The notes under the pieces: generated by a model
The model's database searches: none
Told to the model about the DNA's origin: nothing
The model's input: only the letters and a program-made list of their open reading frames with translations
Assembly: GCA_021769885.1 (NCBI GenBank)
Contig: JAETSA010000014.1
Location: forward strand, 1-64,000
Source: Bacillota bacterium
GTDB taxonomy: Bacteria; Bacillota; Clostridia; Oscillospirales; Acutalibacteraceae
Length of the DNA stretch: 64,000 bases
Direction of reading: 5' to 3'
Shown: piece by piece, positions 25,110 to 33,291 of the stretch
Layout: each line of letters begins with the position of its first letter
How positions within the stretch are numbered: position 1 is the first letter of the stretch
Made by a program: the position numbers and the translations under genes

Positions 25110-26117
25110 ATGAAAGAGAATAAAGAAGACATCTACACAAGCTACAGCGGCAGTGCGCCGCAGCCGCTGCAAGACCCGCCCGAGCACAAATGGGCAAGCC
25201 ACACATCGGATGCGCCGCAGTACACACAAGCACCACAGTATACACAAGCACCGCAGGCGCCCTTTGGGCAGCCGCAAACGCCGCCGCAGCAACCGATGTA
25301 TCCGCCGAACGGCTATTCGAATGCACCTTTGGCGCCGCAGGGCAATTACGCACAGCAACCTTTCGCACCGAACACACCGCCCGTATACGGACAGCCGCAA
25401 TACGTGCCCCAGCCGTACGCACCGGGACAGCCGCCGAAGAAAAAAAGTACCGGCAAGACGGTGGCAATCGTCATTGCCGCCGTGGTCGCGGTAAATTTAT
25501 TGATCGGTATTATATTTTTCGCCTCCTTTTTCGGGCAGAGCCCCGACGCAAAGCTGGAGGCTTACGCAGAAAGCGGCAATCTTGCCGATTTGATTGACGC
25601 CTGCGACATTTATGACAACACCATTGTGTCACTGGAGGACACACAAACCGCCGAAAAGCATTTTGAAACGGCGCTTTCGGACACCAAAGCATTTTACCGT
25701 GCCTTAGACAATGCGGAATGCGCCGACTATTACGACAGCAGTCGCGCGGCATACAATCAAATGATGGCCGACTGGCTGTATTTGATGCTCAAAAACGGGC
25801 AATATGACAAATACGTTTCCGTTTTCTCGCAGAAAATGACGGAATATTCGCCGTCAGGTGAGTATTATATGGATTCTTATGCATTTGCGGCTTTCGTGGA
25901 AAGCGAATATTTCGAATTAACCGAAGAGCAAAAGCAGGTCACCCTGCGCGGATTTGATACCTTGCTTCAAATTTCGGAGGATGAAGAAGAACGCCGTATG
26001 AACTTAAAGGAATATTACGATTTCTGTGAATCGCTCGGTATGTATGACCGTGCGGACGAAATTGAACGGGAATTGGAAGAAAGCAACGCGACCCCCACCC
26101 CCGCAGTCGCCGCGTAG
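25110..26117 (+). CDS. Pro/Gln/Tyr-rich single-pass membrane protein
   Basis: Residues 1-~110 of this 335-residue protein are low-complexity, with repeated QYTQAPQ and QPYAPGQPP units and no Cys. A positive stretch (PPKKKSTGK) precedes one membrane helix (TVAIVIAAVVAVNLLIGIIFF), and the remaining ~190 residues are acidic and helical, probably outside. The layout resembles Firmicute proteins with a cytoplasmic Pro-rich tail and an external sensor-like domain. Function unknown. ATG 25110 follows GAAAGGAAAA. Confidence 0.75.
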   Translation: MKENKEDIYTSYSGSAPQPLQDPPEHKWASHTSDAPQYTQAPQYTQAPQAPFGQPQTPPQQPMYPPNGYSNAPLAPQGNYAQQPFAPNTPPVYGQPQYVPQPYAPGQPPKKKSTGKTVAIVIAAVVAVNLLIGIIFFASFFGQSPDAKLEAYAESGNLADLIDACDIYDNTIVSLEDTQTAEKHFETALSDTKAFYRALDNAECADYYDSSRAAYNQMMADWLYLMLKNGQYDKYVSVFSQKMTEYSPSGEYYMDSYAFAAFVESEYFELTEEQKQVTLRGFDTLLQISEDEEERRMNLKEYYDFCESLGMYDRADEIERELEESNATPTPAVAA

Positions 26118-26145
26118 CCGGACGGCTAAAAACGAAAGCAAAAAA

Positions 26146-26183
26146 CCGACGGGCTGTTCTTTTGAACAGTCCGCCGGCTTTTT
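26146..26183 (+). terminator. Terminator, also usable by the convergent gene
   Basis: CCGACGGGCTGTTC pairs with GAACAGTCCGCCGG (two mismatches) around TTTT and is followed by TTTTT. Confidence 0.85.
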
Positions 26184-26204
26184 ATTGTGCAAAATACAGG
26201 TCAA

Positions 26205-26750
26205 TTACCACTCCAAAATAAATTTACAGTCCGCCGAGGAATTGAACATATTATCGTAAAATTCAATTTCGAGATAATTTTCATCACAATTCAGCGCATA
26301 AGCATCAATTCCGTTGCTCTTTCTGCCTGTCCCGACCGAAGAACCGTATTTCGTGCCGCTCGCAGGATACGTTTCCAACAAATTATTTTCCTTGTCGTAC
26401 ACCTTCATATCCATACTGCTGACGGAAAGATCGTTTTGATACGATACATTTTCGTATTCATAGGAAATCAGCACCACGCGGTTTGCCTGCGTGTCGGAGA
26501 ATTGGTTGCGATCCGAGGTTTCCTCGACCTTGGTGATTTTTACGTGATATTCCCCTGCAGAGGTTTTCACCGTAACGACCTCACCCAAACCGTAGGTCGG
26601 CATTTTTGCGGCGGCTGCCGTCTGTGTTTCTTCTGCGCCTTGCGTGCCGCCGGAAGAAGTTTCGGCATCACTGCCGCTGGCAACGGCAAAAAACAGAAAC
26701 AGCCCTGCCAACGCAACAGATACCATGGTACAAATTACTTTTTTCATCAT
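26205..26750 (-). CDS. Secreted DUF4352-like protein
   Basis: The 181-residue protein starts with a signal or anchor helix (ICTMVSVALAGLFLFFAV), a Ser/Glu/Ala linker, and a beta-rich domain (GEVVTVKTSAGEYHVKITKV, VLISYEYENV, DMKVYDKENNLLE) typical of DUF4352 immunoglobulin-like proteins of Firmicutes. No clear lipobox Cys. ATG 26750 overlaps the upstream VanZ-like stop (ATGA). Function unknown; these domains are usually on the outer face of the membrane. Confidence 0.75.
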   Translation of the reverse strand: MMKKVICTMVSVALAGLFLFFAVASGSDAETSSGGTQGAEETQTAAAAKMPTYGLGEVVTVKTSAGEYHVKITKVEETSDRNQFSDTQANRVVLISYEYENVSYQNDLSVSSMDMKVYDKENNLLETYPASGTKYGSSVGTGRKSNGIDAYALNCDENYLEIEFYDNMFNSSADCKFILEW

Positions 26751-27130
26751 TTCTTTTCCCTTCCTGTATAGAGTTTTTTTATAATCAAACAGCCAAAAAC
26801 CGCGGCTGTCAGATACACCGCACAATCCCAAAAATCCCCTGTTCCCATGCAAATGCCTTTCGCCTGTAAACATTCAAACAAGCTTCCGCAGCCCAGACTG
26901 ACCGACACCAACACTATCGTGTATTTCTTCGGAAAAATCTCTTTGACAAACGGCGCAAGCGCAAATACCATAGACAACGCCCATAAAAAATCCGCACCGA
27001 AATTCCGCAGAAAAACAAACGCTGCGCCGCCCCCAAAAACCGAGGACGATATGTATATCCCCACGCCTGCCGCTAAAGCGCATACAGACAATGTTAGACA
27101 AATTAAATCGTTTCTTCCCGATGCTCTCAT
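26747..27130 (-). CDS. VanZ/DUF2809-like small membrane protein
   Basis: The 127-residue protein has four predicted helices and the VanZ-like pattern RNFGADFLWALSMVFAL, GSLFECLQ and GDFWDCAVYLTAAVFG. Its operon partner is the DUF4352-like gene. The promoter -10 lies so close that the mRNA would start at or next to ATG 27130; either the gene is leaderless or translation begins at an internal Met. Function unknown. Confidence 0.65.
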   Translation of the reverse strand: MRASGRNDLICLTLSVCALAAGVGIYISSSVFGGGAAFVFLRNFGADFLWALSMVFALAPFVKEIFPKKYTIVLVSVSLGCGSLFECLQAKGICMGTGDFWDCAVYLTAAVFGCLIIKKLYTGREKK

Positions 27131-27136
27131 AGGCGT

Positions 27137-27165
27137 AGTATACCATAATTATCCGCAGTAGTCAA
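27137..27165 (-). promoter_or_regulatory. Promoter for the VanZ-like/DUF4352 operon
   Basis: On the minus strand TTGACT (27160-27165) and TATACT (27137-27142) are 17 bases apart. Confidence 0.85.
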
Positions 27166-27236
27166 TAGTAATAGCTAAATATTAAGTTATAAGTGTCTGT
27201 ATAATTGAAGCTATACCTAATATAATAGTATCGGTG

Positions 27237-27581
27237 ATGGAAATGGTGGATTATGCACTGATTGGCGCGCGCATAAAAGCAAAGCGAAAAGAAAGCGGCG
27301 TTACGCAGGAAAAGTTAGCGGAACAGCTTGCGGTTTCCGTTGGCTATATCAGTCAGTTGGAGCGCGGCGCAACAAAAATCAATTTGGAAACGCTCTCCAA
27401 AATCGCCGCCGCAACCAACAGTGACCTTGCCGATTTCGTCGGCGGTGCTTCTTCCCAAAGCTGTTTGTATGCGCAGGATGAGTTTTCGGCCTATCTAAGC
27501 GCGCTCAACGGTAAAGAGCGCGCACTGTTACTGCACCAATTAAAAAGCTACATCTCCTTTCGCGATGCCGAAAACGGATGA
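27237..27581 (+). CDS. XRE-family transcriptional regulator
   Basis: The ~114-residue protein has a Cro/CI helix-turn-helix at ~8-65 (TQEKLAEQLAVSVGYISQLERG) and a short C-terminal segment (FSAYLSALNGKERALLLHQL). TATAAT at 27221-27226 lies only ~11 bases before ATG 27237, and no ribosome binding site is visible, so a leaderless transcript is likely; GTG 27234 is an alternative start. It is divergent from the VanZ-like operon and may control it. Confidence 0.85.
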   Translation: MEMVDYALIGARIKAKRKESGVTQEKLAEQLAVSVGYISQLERGATKINLETLSKIAAATNSDLADFVGGASSQSCLYAQDEFSAYLSALNGKERALLLHQLKSYISFRDAENG

Positions 27582-27589
27582 AACGAATA

Positions 27590-27632
27590 AAACCACGGGC
27601 TGTTCAAAAAACGGAACAGCCCGTGGTTTTTT
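27590..27632. terminator. Bidirectional terminator
   Basis: AAACCACGGGCTGTTC pairs perfectly with its complement around a short A-rich loop, followed by TTTTTT; it serves the XRE gene and the convergent lipid kinase. Confidence 0.92.
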
Positions 27633-27647
27633 ATAAATTCATATTTT

Positions 27648-28628
27648 TTATTCTGCCGTGGCTTCTTTTTGCACGCTTTCAGTTGCGAAGTCCCGGTCGC
27701 CGCCCTCAACAGACACCCATTCAGGTTTTTGCACCATAATTTTTACCGCATGCTTTAAGGTTTTCGCTTCCACCTCTAAATGCTCGCCGCCGAACTCCCC
27801 GTCTAAGGTGAAGGGCGTCGGTTCGTCGAACATAAATTTAATATGGTCGCAGTGGCGAATGATGACGCTCGGATTGTCCGCCACGGTTTTATGCACCATA
27901 TCGTTGGCAAGACGCAGAATATCCGCAGGGCTTTTGAACATCTCCACAAGAATCAGCTCGTGCTTGCCGTCGTCAAATTCCACGCCCATATTGTGTAGAA
28001 CCGGCATACCCGCAATCGAATACGAGTTGGACGCTTCACCGTAGAAATAATCGCCCTCAAAAAATTCACCGTCTGCCTCCACACGTGCGTGGAACGGCTT
28101 CATTCGGAAAAATTCCTTCACCGCCTGCAAATAGTACGCATTTTTGCCGAGCACATTTTTCAGCTTTTGATTCGCAGAATAGGAAATCGCCGTAAAATTG
28201 CCGAAGCCCGCCACATAAATGAAGTTTTCATTCCCGAACTGCCCGATATCCACCGGCTTCGGTTCGCCGTTGATGATGGCTTCCACCGCTTCAAACACAT
28301 CGGTCGGAATATTCATAGAATGTGCGAAGTCGTTGGTCGAGCCCATCGGCAAATAGCCGACGGGAATATCCAGCCCCAGCTCCATAATGCCGCAAACCGT
28401 TTCCTTAAGCGTACCGTCACCGCCGCAACAGACTACAATATCAAATTCCCTGCCGCGGTTTTTGACGATGTCGTAAGCATTTTTATTGATTTGCGTACAG
28501 CAGGCGGTCACATTGTATCCTGCCTGATCGAATCGGTTGATCATCCGCATCATATACTGCTTCGCCAATTTTTTGCCCGAAACGGGATTGACAACCAACA
28601 GCATCTTTTTATTGGTTACCTGTGCCAT
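27648..28628 (-). CDS. dagK: Diacylglycerol/lipid kinase family protein
   Basis: This 326-residue kinase has the DAGK catalytic core: LLVVNPVSGKKLA, the nucleotide loop VVCCGGDGTLKE, LPMGSTNDFAHSM and the C-terminal FTLDGEFG. The family phosphorylates diacylglycerol or related lipids at the membrane, recycling DAG to phosphatidate. ATG 28628 follows AAGGGGAACGAAGGG. It lies 19 bases after glycyl-tRNA synthetase on the same strand and is probably co-transcribed with it. Confidence 0.92.
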   Translation of the reverse strand: MAQVTNKKMLLVVNPVSGKKLAKQYMMRMINRFDQAGYNVTACCTQINKNAYDIVKNRGREFDIVVCCGGDGTLKETVCGIMELGLDIPVGYLPMGSTNDFAHSMNIPTDVFEAVEAIINGEPKPVDIGQFGNENFIYVAGFGNFTAISYSANQKLKNVLGKNAYYLQAVKEFFRMKPFHARVEADGEFFEGDYFYGEASNSYSIAGMPVLHNMGVEFDDGKHELILVEMFKSPADILRLANDMVHKTVADNPSVIIRHCDHIKFMFDEPTPFTLDGEFGGEHLEVEAKTLKHAVKIMVQKPEWVSVEGGDRDFATESVQKEATAE

Positions 28629-28647
28629 ACCCTTCGTTCCCCTTAAA

Positions 28648-30027
28648 TTAAAATTCGATTTTTTCGGAAAGCAAACCTACTAAGGAGTCTATCGGAACGC
28701 GCACCTGCTCCATCGTATCGCGGTCACGTACGGTCACACAGCCGTCCGTTTCGCTCTCAAAGTCATAAGTAATGCAGAACGGTGTACCAATCTCGTCCTG
28801 ACGGCGGTACCGTTTGCCGATAGAGCCTGTTTCATCGAAATCCACCATAAACTTTTTGGAAAGTGCTTCGAAAACAGGCGTTGCTTTCTCCGAAAGCTTC
28901 TTGGAAAGGGGCAGAACCGCCGCTTTATAAGGCGCAACAACAGGGTTCAAATGCAGAACCACGCGGGTGTCGTTCTTTTCGGCGTCAATCACTTCTTCGT
29001 CATACGCCTCGCAGAGAAGCGCGAGCACGGTTCTGTCCAACCCGTAGGTCGATTCAATGATAAACGGAATAAACTTCTCGTTGGTTTCGGGGTCAAGATA
29101 ATCCATCTTCTGCCCGCTGTATTCCTGATGTCTGGTCAGGTCGAAGTTTGTGCGGTTGTGCGTGCCGTTGATTTCGCCCCAGCCGAACGGGAACAAAAAT
29201 TCAATATCGCACGCCGCTTTTGCATAATGCGCCAGCTTTTCGTGGTCGTGGAAGCGAAGATGGTCTGCGGGAAGTCCCAAATCCTCAAAATACTGCTTGC
29301 CGTAAGCCTTAAAATATTCGTACAAATCGGTATCCGTCCCCTCTTTGCAGAAGGTCTGAAATTCCATTTGTTCAAATTCAATCGTGCGGAACGTAAAGTT
29401 GCCGGGTGTAATCTCGTTGCGGAACGCCTTACCGATTTGCCCGATAGAGAACGGCAGCTTTGCACGCATGGTGCGCTGTACGTTCAAAAAGTTTACATAC
29501 TCGCCCTGCGCATTTTCAGGACGCAGGTAAATCACGCTCTTGCTGTTGTTGGTCACGCCGCGGAATGTCTGAAACATCAAGTTAAATTCACGGATATCCG
29601 TAAAATTGTGCTTGCCGCAGTTCGGGCAGGGAATGCTGTGATCCTTGATATATTGGAACATTTCCTCTTTCGTCATACCGTCGGCGTGCGCGTCGGGGTC
29701 GAAATCATCAATCAGATTGTCGGCACGGTGGCGCATTTTGCACTCCTTGCAGTCGAGTAAGGGGTCGGAGAACGATGCCACGTGCCCGCTTGCCTCCCAC
29801 ACACGCGGATGCATCAAAATGTCTGCATCGACTTCATAGCTGTTCTTGCGTTCCTGAATAAAGCGTTTTCTCCAGGTATCTTTCACATTATTTTTAAGGC
29901 GCGCACCCAAAGGACCGTAATCCCAAGTATTGGCAAGCCCGCCGTAAATGTCACTGCCGGGGAAAATAAACCCGCGGTTTTTGCAAAGCGCAACGATTTT
30001 TTCCATCGTCTTATCTGTATTTTTCAT
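28648..30027 (-). CDS. glyQS: Glycine--tRNA ligase, dimeric type
   Basis: This 459-residue class II synthetase has the alpha2-type start (MEKIVALCKNRGFIFPGSDI, YGPLGARLKNN), motif 2 region (FRNEITPGNFTFRTIEFEQMEFQ) and motif 3 (GLDRTVLALL), plus a C-terminal anticodon-binding domain (APYKAAVLPL, DETGSIGKRYRRQDEIGTP). It attaches glycine to tRNA-Gly. ATG 30027 follows AAAGGAAG. The leader is only ~80 bases and shows no T-box. Confidence 0.97.
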   Translation of the reverse strand: MKNTDKTMEKIVALCKNRGFIFPGSDIYGGLANTWDYGPLGARLKNNVKDTWRKRFIQERKNSYEVDADILMHPRVWEASGHVASFSDPLLDCKECKMRHRADNLIDDFDPDAHADGMTKEEMFQYIKDHSIPCPNCGKHNFTDIREFNLMFQTFRGVTNNSKSVIYLRPENAQGEYVNFLNVQRTMRAKLPFSIGQIGKAFRNEITPGNFTFRTIEFEQMEFQTFCKEGTDTDLYEYFKAYGKQYFEDLGLPADHLRFHDHEKLAHYAKAACDIEFLFPFGWGEINGTHNRTNFDLTRHQEYSGQKMDYLDPETNEKFIPFIIESTYGLDRTVLALLCEAYDEEVIDAEKNDTRVVLHLNPVVAPYKAAVLPLSKKLSEKATPVFEALSKKFMVDFDETGSIGKRYRRQDEIGTPFCITYDFESETDGCVTVRDRDTMEQVRVPIDSLVGLLSEKIEF

Positions 30028-30112
30028 ACATAAACACTTCCTTTTGTTCCTTTTGGCGCACGGTCGCAAGCACAGTTTTCGTGCAGGCAGAGAACCGTAT
30101 TTCTAAAGTAAA

Positions 30113-30141
30113 ATTTTAGCCTATTCTATAAGATATGTCAA
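30113..30141 (-). promoter_or_regulatory. Promoter of glyQS
   Basis: On the minus strand TTGACA (30136-30141) and TAAAAT (30113-30118) are 17 bases apart. Confidence 0.88.
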
Positions 30142-30276
30142 GGAAAATTCTAACATTTTGACAAGTGAAAAAATAAATCCAACAAAAAGCTTGTTTTTGA
30201 AATGCAACTTTACTTTTCCCATCCCCCGCGCGCACATTTACATTTGCAAGCCCGCAAAAAAATCCGAAAATAATAG

Positions 30277-30305
30277 TTGACATTTTAAAAACATCGGTTT
30301 ATAAT
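30277..30305 (+). promoter_or_regulatory. Consensus promoter of the tRNA-Ala gene
   Basis: Perfect TTGACA and perfect TATAAT, 17-base spacer, 13 bases before the tRNA. Confidence 0.95.
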
Positions 30306-30318
30306 CAATATGCTGTTT

Positions 30319-30394
30319 GGGCCCGTAGCTCAGCTGGGAGAGCGTACGGTTCGCATCCGTAAGGTCGAGAGTTCGATCCTCTTCGGGTCCACCA
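30319..30394 (+). tRNA. tRNA-Ala, anticodon CGC
   Basis: The 76 bases fold as a standard cloverleaf: acceptor GGGCCCG/CGGGTCC with the G3-U70 pair that marks alanine tRNAs, D arm GCTC/GAGC, anticodon stem TACGG/CCGTA around TTCGCAT (anticodon CGC, reading GCG), variable loop AGGTC, T arm with GTTCGATC, discriminator A and an encoded CCA end. Confidence 0.95.
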
Positions 30395-30437
30395 AAACGA
30401 AAATCCGTTCTCGTAAGAGGGCGGATTTTCGTTTTGT
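30395..30437 (+). terminator. Terminator of the tRNA gene
   Basis: AAAACGAAAATCCG pairs with CGGATTTTCGTTTT (perfect 14 bp), followed by TTTTG. Confidence 0.9.
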
Positions 30438-30438
30438 A

Positions 30439-30541
30439 TTCTTCATTTTTCATTATTCAATATTCATCATTCATCAAATCGGATTTTCGTAATGAAGAAT
30501 GAATAATGAAATCGCTTCGCTAATGAATAATTAATAATTAA
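30439..30541. repeat. AT-rich inverted repeat after the tRNA
   Basis: Runs of TTCATTATTC / TTCATCATTC are mirrored 40-60 bases later by ATGAAGAATGAATAATGAA, with CGCTTCGC between. It looks like a small non-coding inverted-repeat element. No gene. Confidence 0.5.
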
Positions 30542-30638
30542 TTTGTTATTCGATTGCTGTTATAATATTCATAAAATTTGGCGAGCGTATGCAAGGGGCT
30601 TTTATACCAAAACCTTATTATACGGGGAGTGTATATTT

Positions 30639-31143
30639 ATGAGCAACATCAAAAATGAACCGCGCATCAAAAATCCAATCGTTGTCGCTGTGCGGGAGCA
30701 GTTGGAGCACCGTGCACTGTGGATGTATCTGCTGTGCGACGAGGCAAAGAAAAAGGGCTTAGCACCCGAACAATATGCGCCGGATGCGATTCGCCGCTGC
30801 GGACTGTATCAGGGTGCAGAACTGCGCCGCAAGGCGGGCGGCGGTGATTCCCTGAAGGGCTTAAAAAAGACCTTGTTTTCAAAGCCTGCGCAATGGATGT
30901 TTGAAATGGATATCAAGCAGTGCACCGATGACCATTTAGACATTGACTTCCACTACTGCCCGCTCGTCAAGGCTTGACAGAAGCAGGGCTGCTCCGACGA
31001 AGAAATCCGTACACTTTGCGACCACGCTATGTGTGGTGACCGTGGCATTGCCGCAAGCTTTGGCTGTGAGCTGGATTTGCCCGCCACGATTGCCAGAGGC
31101 GACGGTGTTTGCAAAATCCGCTTCGTGCGCAGAGAGAAATAAA
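30639..31143 (+). pseudogene. L-2-amino-thiazoline-4-carboxylic acid hydrolase-like gene, two lesions
   Basis: The first 112 codons encode an ATC-hydrolase-like protein (DIDFHYCPLVKA). An in-frame TGA at 30975-30977 stands where the family usually has Trp (TGG), and the frame then continues as QKQGCSDEEIRTLCDHAM, GDRGIAASFGCELDL. A second lesion, one extra C in the CCCC run at 31080-31083, shifts the last segment (ATIARGDGVCKIRFVRREK) to another frame. Two independent faults argue for a pseudogene (or sequence errors). The start follows GGGGAGTG. Confidence 0.8.
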
Positions 31144-31162
31144 TTTATACTACATAACAAAA

Positions 31163-31204
31163 GCAGGGTATAACGCGTTGCGCGGTATATCCTGCTGTTT
31201 TTTC
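31163..31204 (+). terminator. Terminator after the hydrolase pseudogene
   Basis: AGCAGGGTATA pairs with TATATCCTGCT (one mismatch) and leads into TTTTTT. Confidence 0.8.
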
Positions 31205-31227
31205 TATCGCTTTTGCAAGCTGGTTTT

Positions 31228-31497
31228 TTAAGCAGTTGGTTTATATTTTTTCACCAAAATCAACTCGCACGCACGTTCCTTGCCCGTCAAAAACGGGTCG
31301 TAGTGCACGTGACTGCCCTCGGGCAAATCGTTATATGCCATATACAGCATCTGCCTTGCCAGTGAAATCAGTCCTTCCCGATTGGCTGTCAGCGCAACTT
31401 CACCGTCAAAAACGTCTATGGTATAATCCGCATCTTCGTACCAAATCACCTCTTGTGCCTGTCCGTCATAATTCGGAATATCAATTTGTAATTGCAT
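31228..31497 (-). CDS. Imm32-like small protein
   Basis: The 89-residue protein (YTIDVFDGEVALTANREGLI, SLARQMLYMA, LPEGSHVHYDPFLTG) resembles the Imm32 immunity-protein family, in which a short strand pattern ends in a GSHxHYD motif. No toxin gene is adjacent, so this may be a stand-alone relative rather than an active immunity protein. ATG 31497 has GGAGATAAAG upstream. Confidence 0.6.
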   Translation of the reverse strand: MQLQIDIPNYDGQAQEVIWYEDADYTIDVFDGEVALTANREGLISLARQMLYMAYNDLPEGSHVHYDPFLTGKERACELILVKKYKPTA

Positions 31498-31557
31498 CGC
31501 TTTATCTCCTATTCTTTCTCTAAATCCATATAAAGCACAACCGTCAACGCTCTTTGA

Positions 31558-32046
31558 TTATCCCGCAATCTCCCCGAACTCCGCCTGTGCCGCGCGCAGT
31601 AAATCCTGCGGGGCGAGTTCGATTTGGAATCCGATTTTGCCGCCGCTGACGATGAGTGTATCCAAATTCTCTGCGGATGCGTCTATCACGGTGCGGTACT
31701 GTTTTTTCATCCCAACGGGACTGCATCCGCCGCGGATATATCCCGTTACGCGGTTGATGTCTTTTACGTGAATCATCTCCACGCTTTTTTCGCCCACAAC
31801 GGCGGCCGCCTGCTTCAAGCGCAGTTCCGCCGCCACGGGAATGACAAACACGTAATATTCACCCGACTTTCCCTGCGTGACCAGAGTCTTAAACACCCGA
31901 TTCGGGTCTGTTCCGATTTTTTCGGCAACGCTGATGCCGTCAATTTTATCTCCCGCATCATATGTATGCATTTGATAGGCAATTTTCTCTTTTTCGAGAA
32001 TCCGCATCGCGTTGGTTTTTGGCGTTCCTTTCGACGTAACAATCAC
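31558..32046 (-). CDS. ybaK: Cys-tRNA(Pro) deacylase, YbaK/EbsC family
   Basis: The ~162-residue protein has the YbaK fold with the conserved VFKTLVTQGKSGEYYVFVIPV, TGYIRGGCSPVGMKK and VSGGKIGFQIEL. The family hydrolyses mischarged Cys-tRNA(Pro). The open frame extends upstream, but ATG 32067 lies on top of the predicted -10 box; GTG 32046 (product starting MIVTSKGTPKTNAMRILEK) is the first in-frame start inside the mRNA. ATG 32007 is the other option. It forms a single-gene unit. Confidence 0.85.
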   Translation of the reverse strand: MIVTSKGTPKTNAMRILEKEKIAYQMHTYDAGDKIDGISVAEKIGTDPNRVFKTLVTQGKSGEYYVFVIPVAAELRLKQAAAVVGEKSVEMIHVKDINRVTGYIRGGCSPVGMKKQYRTVIDASAENLDTLIVSGGKIGFQIELAPQDLLRAAQAEFGEIAG

Positions 32047-32067
32047 CTGCTTTAAAATTGTATGCAT

Positions 32068-32096
32068 ATCATAGCAAATCCGCAGGATTCGGTCAA
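32068..32096 (-). promoter_or_regulatory. Promoter of the ybaK-like gene
   Basis: On the minus strand TTGACC (32091-32096) and TATGAT (32068-32073) are 17 bases apart. Confidence 0.75.
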
Positions 32097-32159
32097 GATG
32101 CTGCGGATTTTTATTACGCAAGAGCGGGTAGGATTCCTATAGGTTGTGTGCAGTTATCC

Positions 32160-32515
32160 GTCTGCATACGGTAGGGCGGGAGCTTGCTCCCGCCGCAGGC
32201 TTGTGTGAAAACCAACCGTGCTCGGGCGGATGAGGTTACGGCTTCGCCATTACCCTTTTGTCGCTTCGCGCCATTTCCCCTAAAAGGGGAATCTACATCC
32301 GCCCCTACGGGGTACACGTTGGTTTGTGTATATCGTAGGGACAGTTCTCGCCTGCCGGCTCGGTCGCGCTTCTAAGCTCCGCTTAGAGGTGTCCACTGGA
32401 CACCCGCACCCCTCGCGGCTGTCCGTCTTTCGGGCGCAGAATCCCTCCGCCACGGCTACGCCGTGCCACCTCCCTTTAACAAGGGAGGCATACTGTTCGC
32501 CCTACGAATTGTGCG
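32160..32515. repeat. Hairpin-module array C, with a 68-bp core insert
   Basis: Modules include GGCGGGAGCTTGCTCCCGCC, a GGGCGGATG.../CATCCGCCCC pair around TTCGCCATTACCC, and a module with outer arms GGACAG (32339-32344) and CTGTCC (32419-32424) enclosing the ~68-bp core at 32344-32411. A second repeat type (CCCTCCGCCACGGCTACGCC and CCTCCCTTTAACAAGGGAGG) follows at 32443-32489. The array fills the divergent gap between ybaK and the HAD gene; no coding region seen. Confidence 0.8.
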
Positions 32516-32609
32516 TTATCATCGCGAATGGGTGAAACCCGACCTTCGCTTGGAAATCAACACGGTGCAAAAATTTGTGCATATTTTTTTGCGCACACCG
32601 CTTCTGTCT

Positions 32610-32638
32610 TGACGAAATCGGCGCAGAATGATAGTATT
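32610..32638 (+). promoter_or_regulatory. Promoter of the HAD/GDPD unit
   Basis: TTGACG and TAGTAT with a 17-base spacer, 38 bases before the start. Confidence 0.75.
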
Positions 32639-32676
32639 ATATACAGCAAAAATCAGACAGCTACGGAGGCTTTACG

Positions 32677-33276
32677 ATGCGTGTATTTGATTTTGACAAT
32701 ACGATTTATGACGGTGAAAGCGGCTTTGACATCTTTATGTATTACCTCAAAAAAGAGCCGAAGCTCATTGCCAAATACATTCCGAAATTCGGCGAAGGGT
32801 TTGTCCGCTACAAAATGGGCAAAGTCCCGCTGGAGGATGTGAAAAGCGAATACGGATACATTTTAAAGGAATGCTGTGCACAGCTTGACGATATTGAGCA
32901 GACGATTCTCGATTTTTGGGACGAGCACGAAAAGAAAATTAAGAGCTTTTACCCGAAAATCCAGCGTGCAGATGATATCATCGTTTCCGCCTGCCCCGAG
33001 GTGATGCTCGGCGAAATCTGCCGCCGCATCGGCGTACGGCATTTCATCGGTACAGAGGTTGATTTGAAAACGGGCGAAATCGGGCGTGTGTGCTATCGCG
33101 AAGCGAAAATCGCGGCATTTTACGAGCAGTACGGTGAGCGGGAAATCGACGAATTTTATACCGACTCCATAAACGACCGCGCGATGATGGATATTTCAAA
33201 AGACGTCTATTATGTCACAGGCGACCGCATTGAAAAAATCAAGGCGGACGGCATTTGGCTGAAAGAACTCGACTAA
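32677..33276 (+). CDS. HAD-superfamily (IB-type) phosphatase
   Basis: The 199-residue protein has motif I VFDFDNTIYDGES, motif II in IIVSACPEVML, a Lys in REAKIAAF and motif IV DSINDRAMMD, the order of PSP-like IB hydrolases. The cap (~20-85) is helical. Substrate unknown; related proteins act on phosphoserine or on cell-envelope phosphates. It is followed 15 bases later by the GDPD-like gene with a good ribosome binding site, so the two form an operon. Confidence 0.88.
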   Translation: MRVFDFDNTIYDGESGFDIFMYYLKKEPKLIAKYIPKFGEGFVRYKMGKVPLEDVKSEYGYILKECCAQLDDIEQTILDFWDEHEKKIKSFYPKIQRADDIIVSACPEVMLGEICRRIGVRHFIGTEVDLKTGEIGRVCYREAKIAAFYEQYGEREIDEFYTDSINDRAMMDISKDVYYVTGDRIEKIKADGIWLKELD

Positions 33277-33291
33277 AAAAGGGAGCACACA

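Noticed and set aside
27648-28646. Plus-strand frames opposite the lipid kinase
   Set aside because: They run antisense to a kinase with intact GGDGT core and have no independent support.
28951-29760. Long open frame on the plus strand opposite glyQS
   Set aside because: It is the antisense shadow of a clear synthetase; composition alone keeps it open and its translation shows no recognisable motif or ribosome binding site.
30028-30112. T-box leader for glyQS
   Set aside because: The leader is only ~80 bases and lacks the conserved T-box sequence and a terminator.
30639-31143. TGA recoding (Trp or selenocysteine) in the ATC-hydrolase-like gene
   Set aside because: A second, independent lesion (extra C at 31080-31083) shifts the frame downstream, many genes in the window end in TGA, and the small GCA/TGC hairpin after the TGA is too short for a convincing selenocysteine element.
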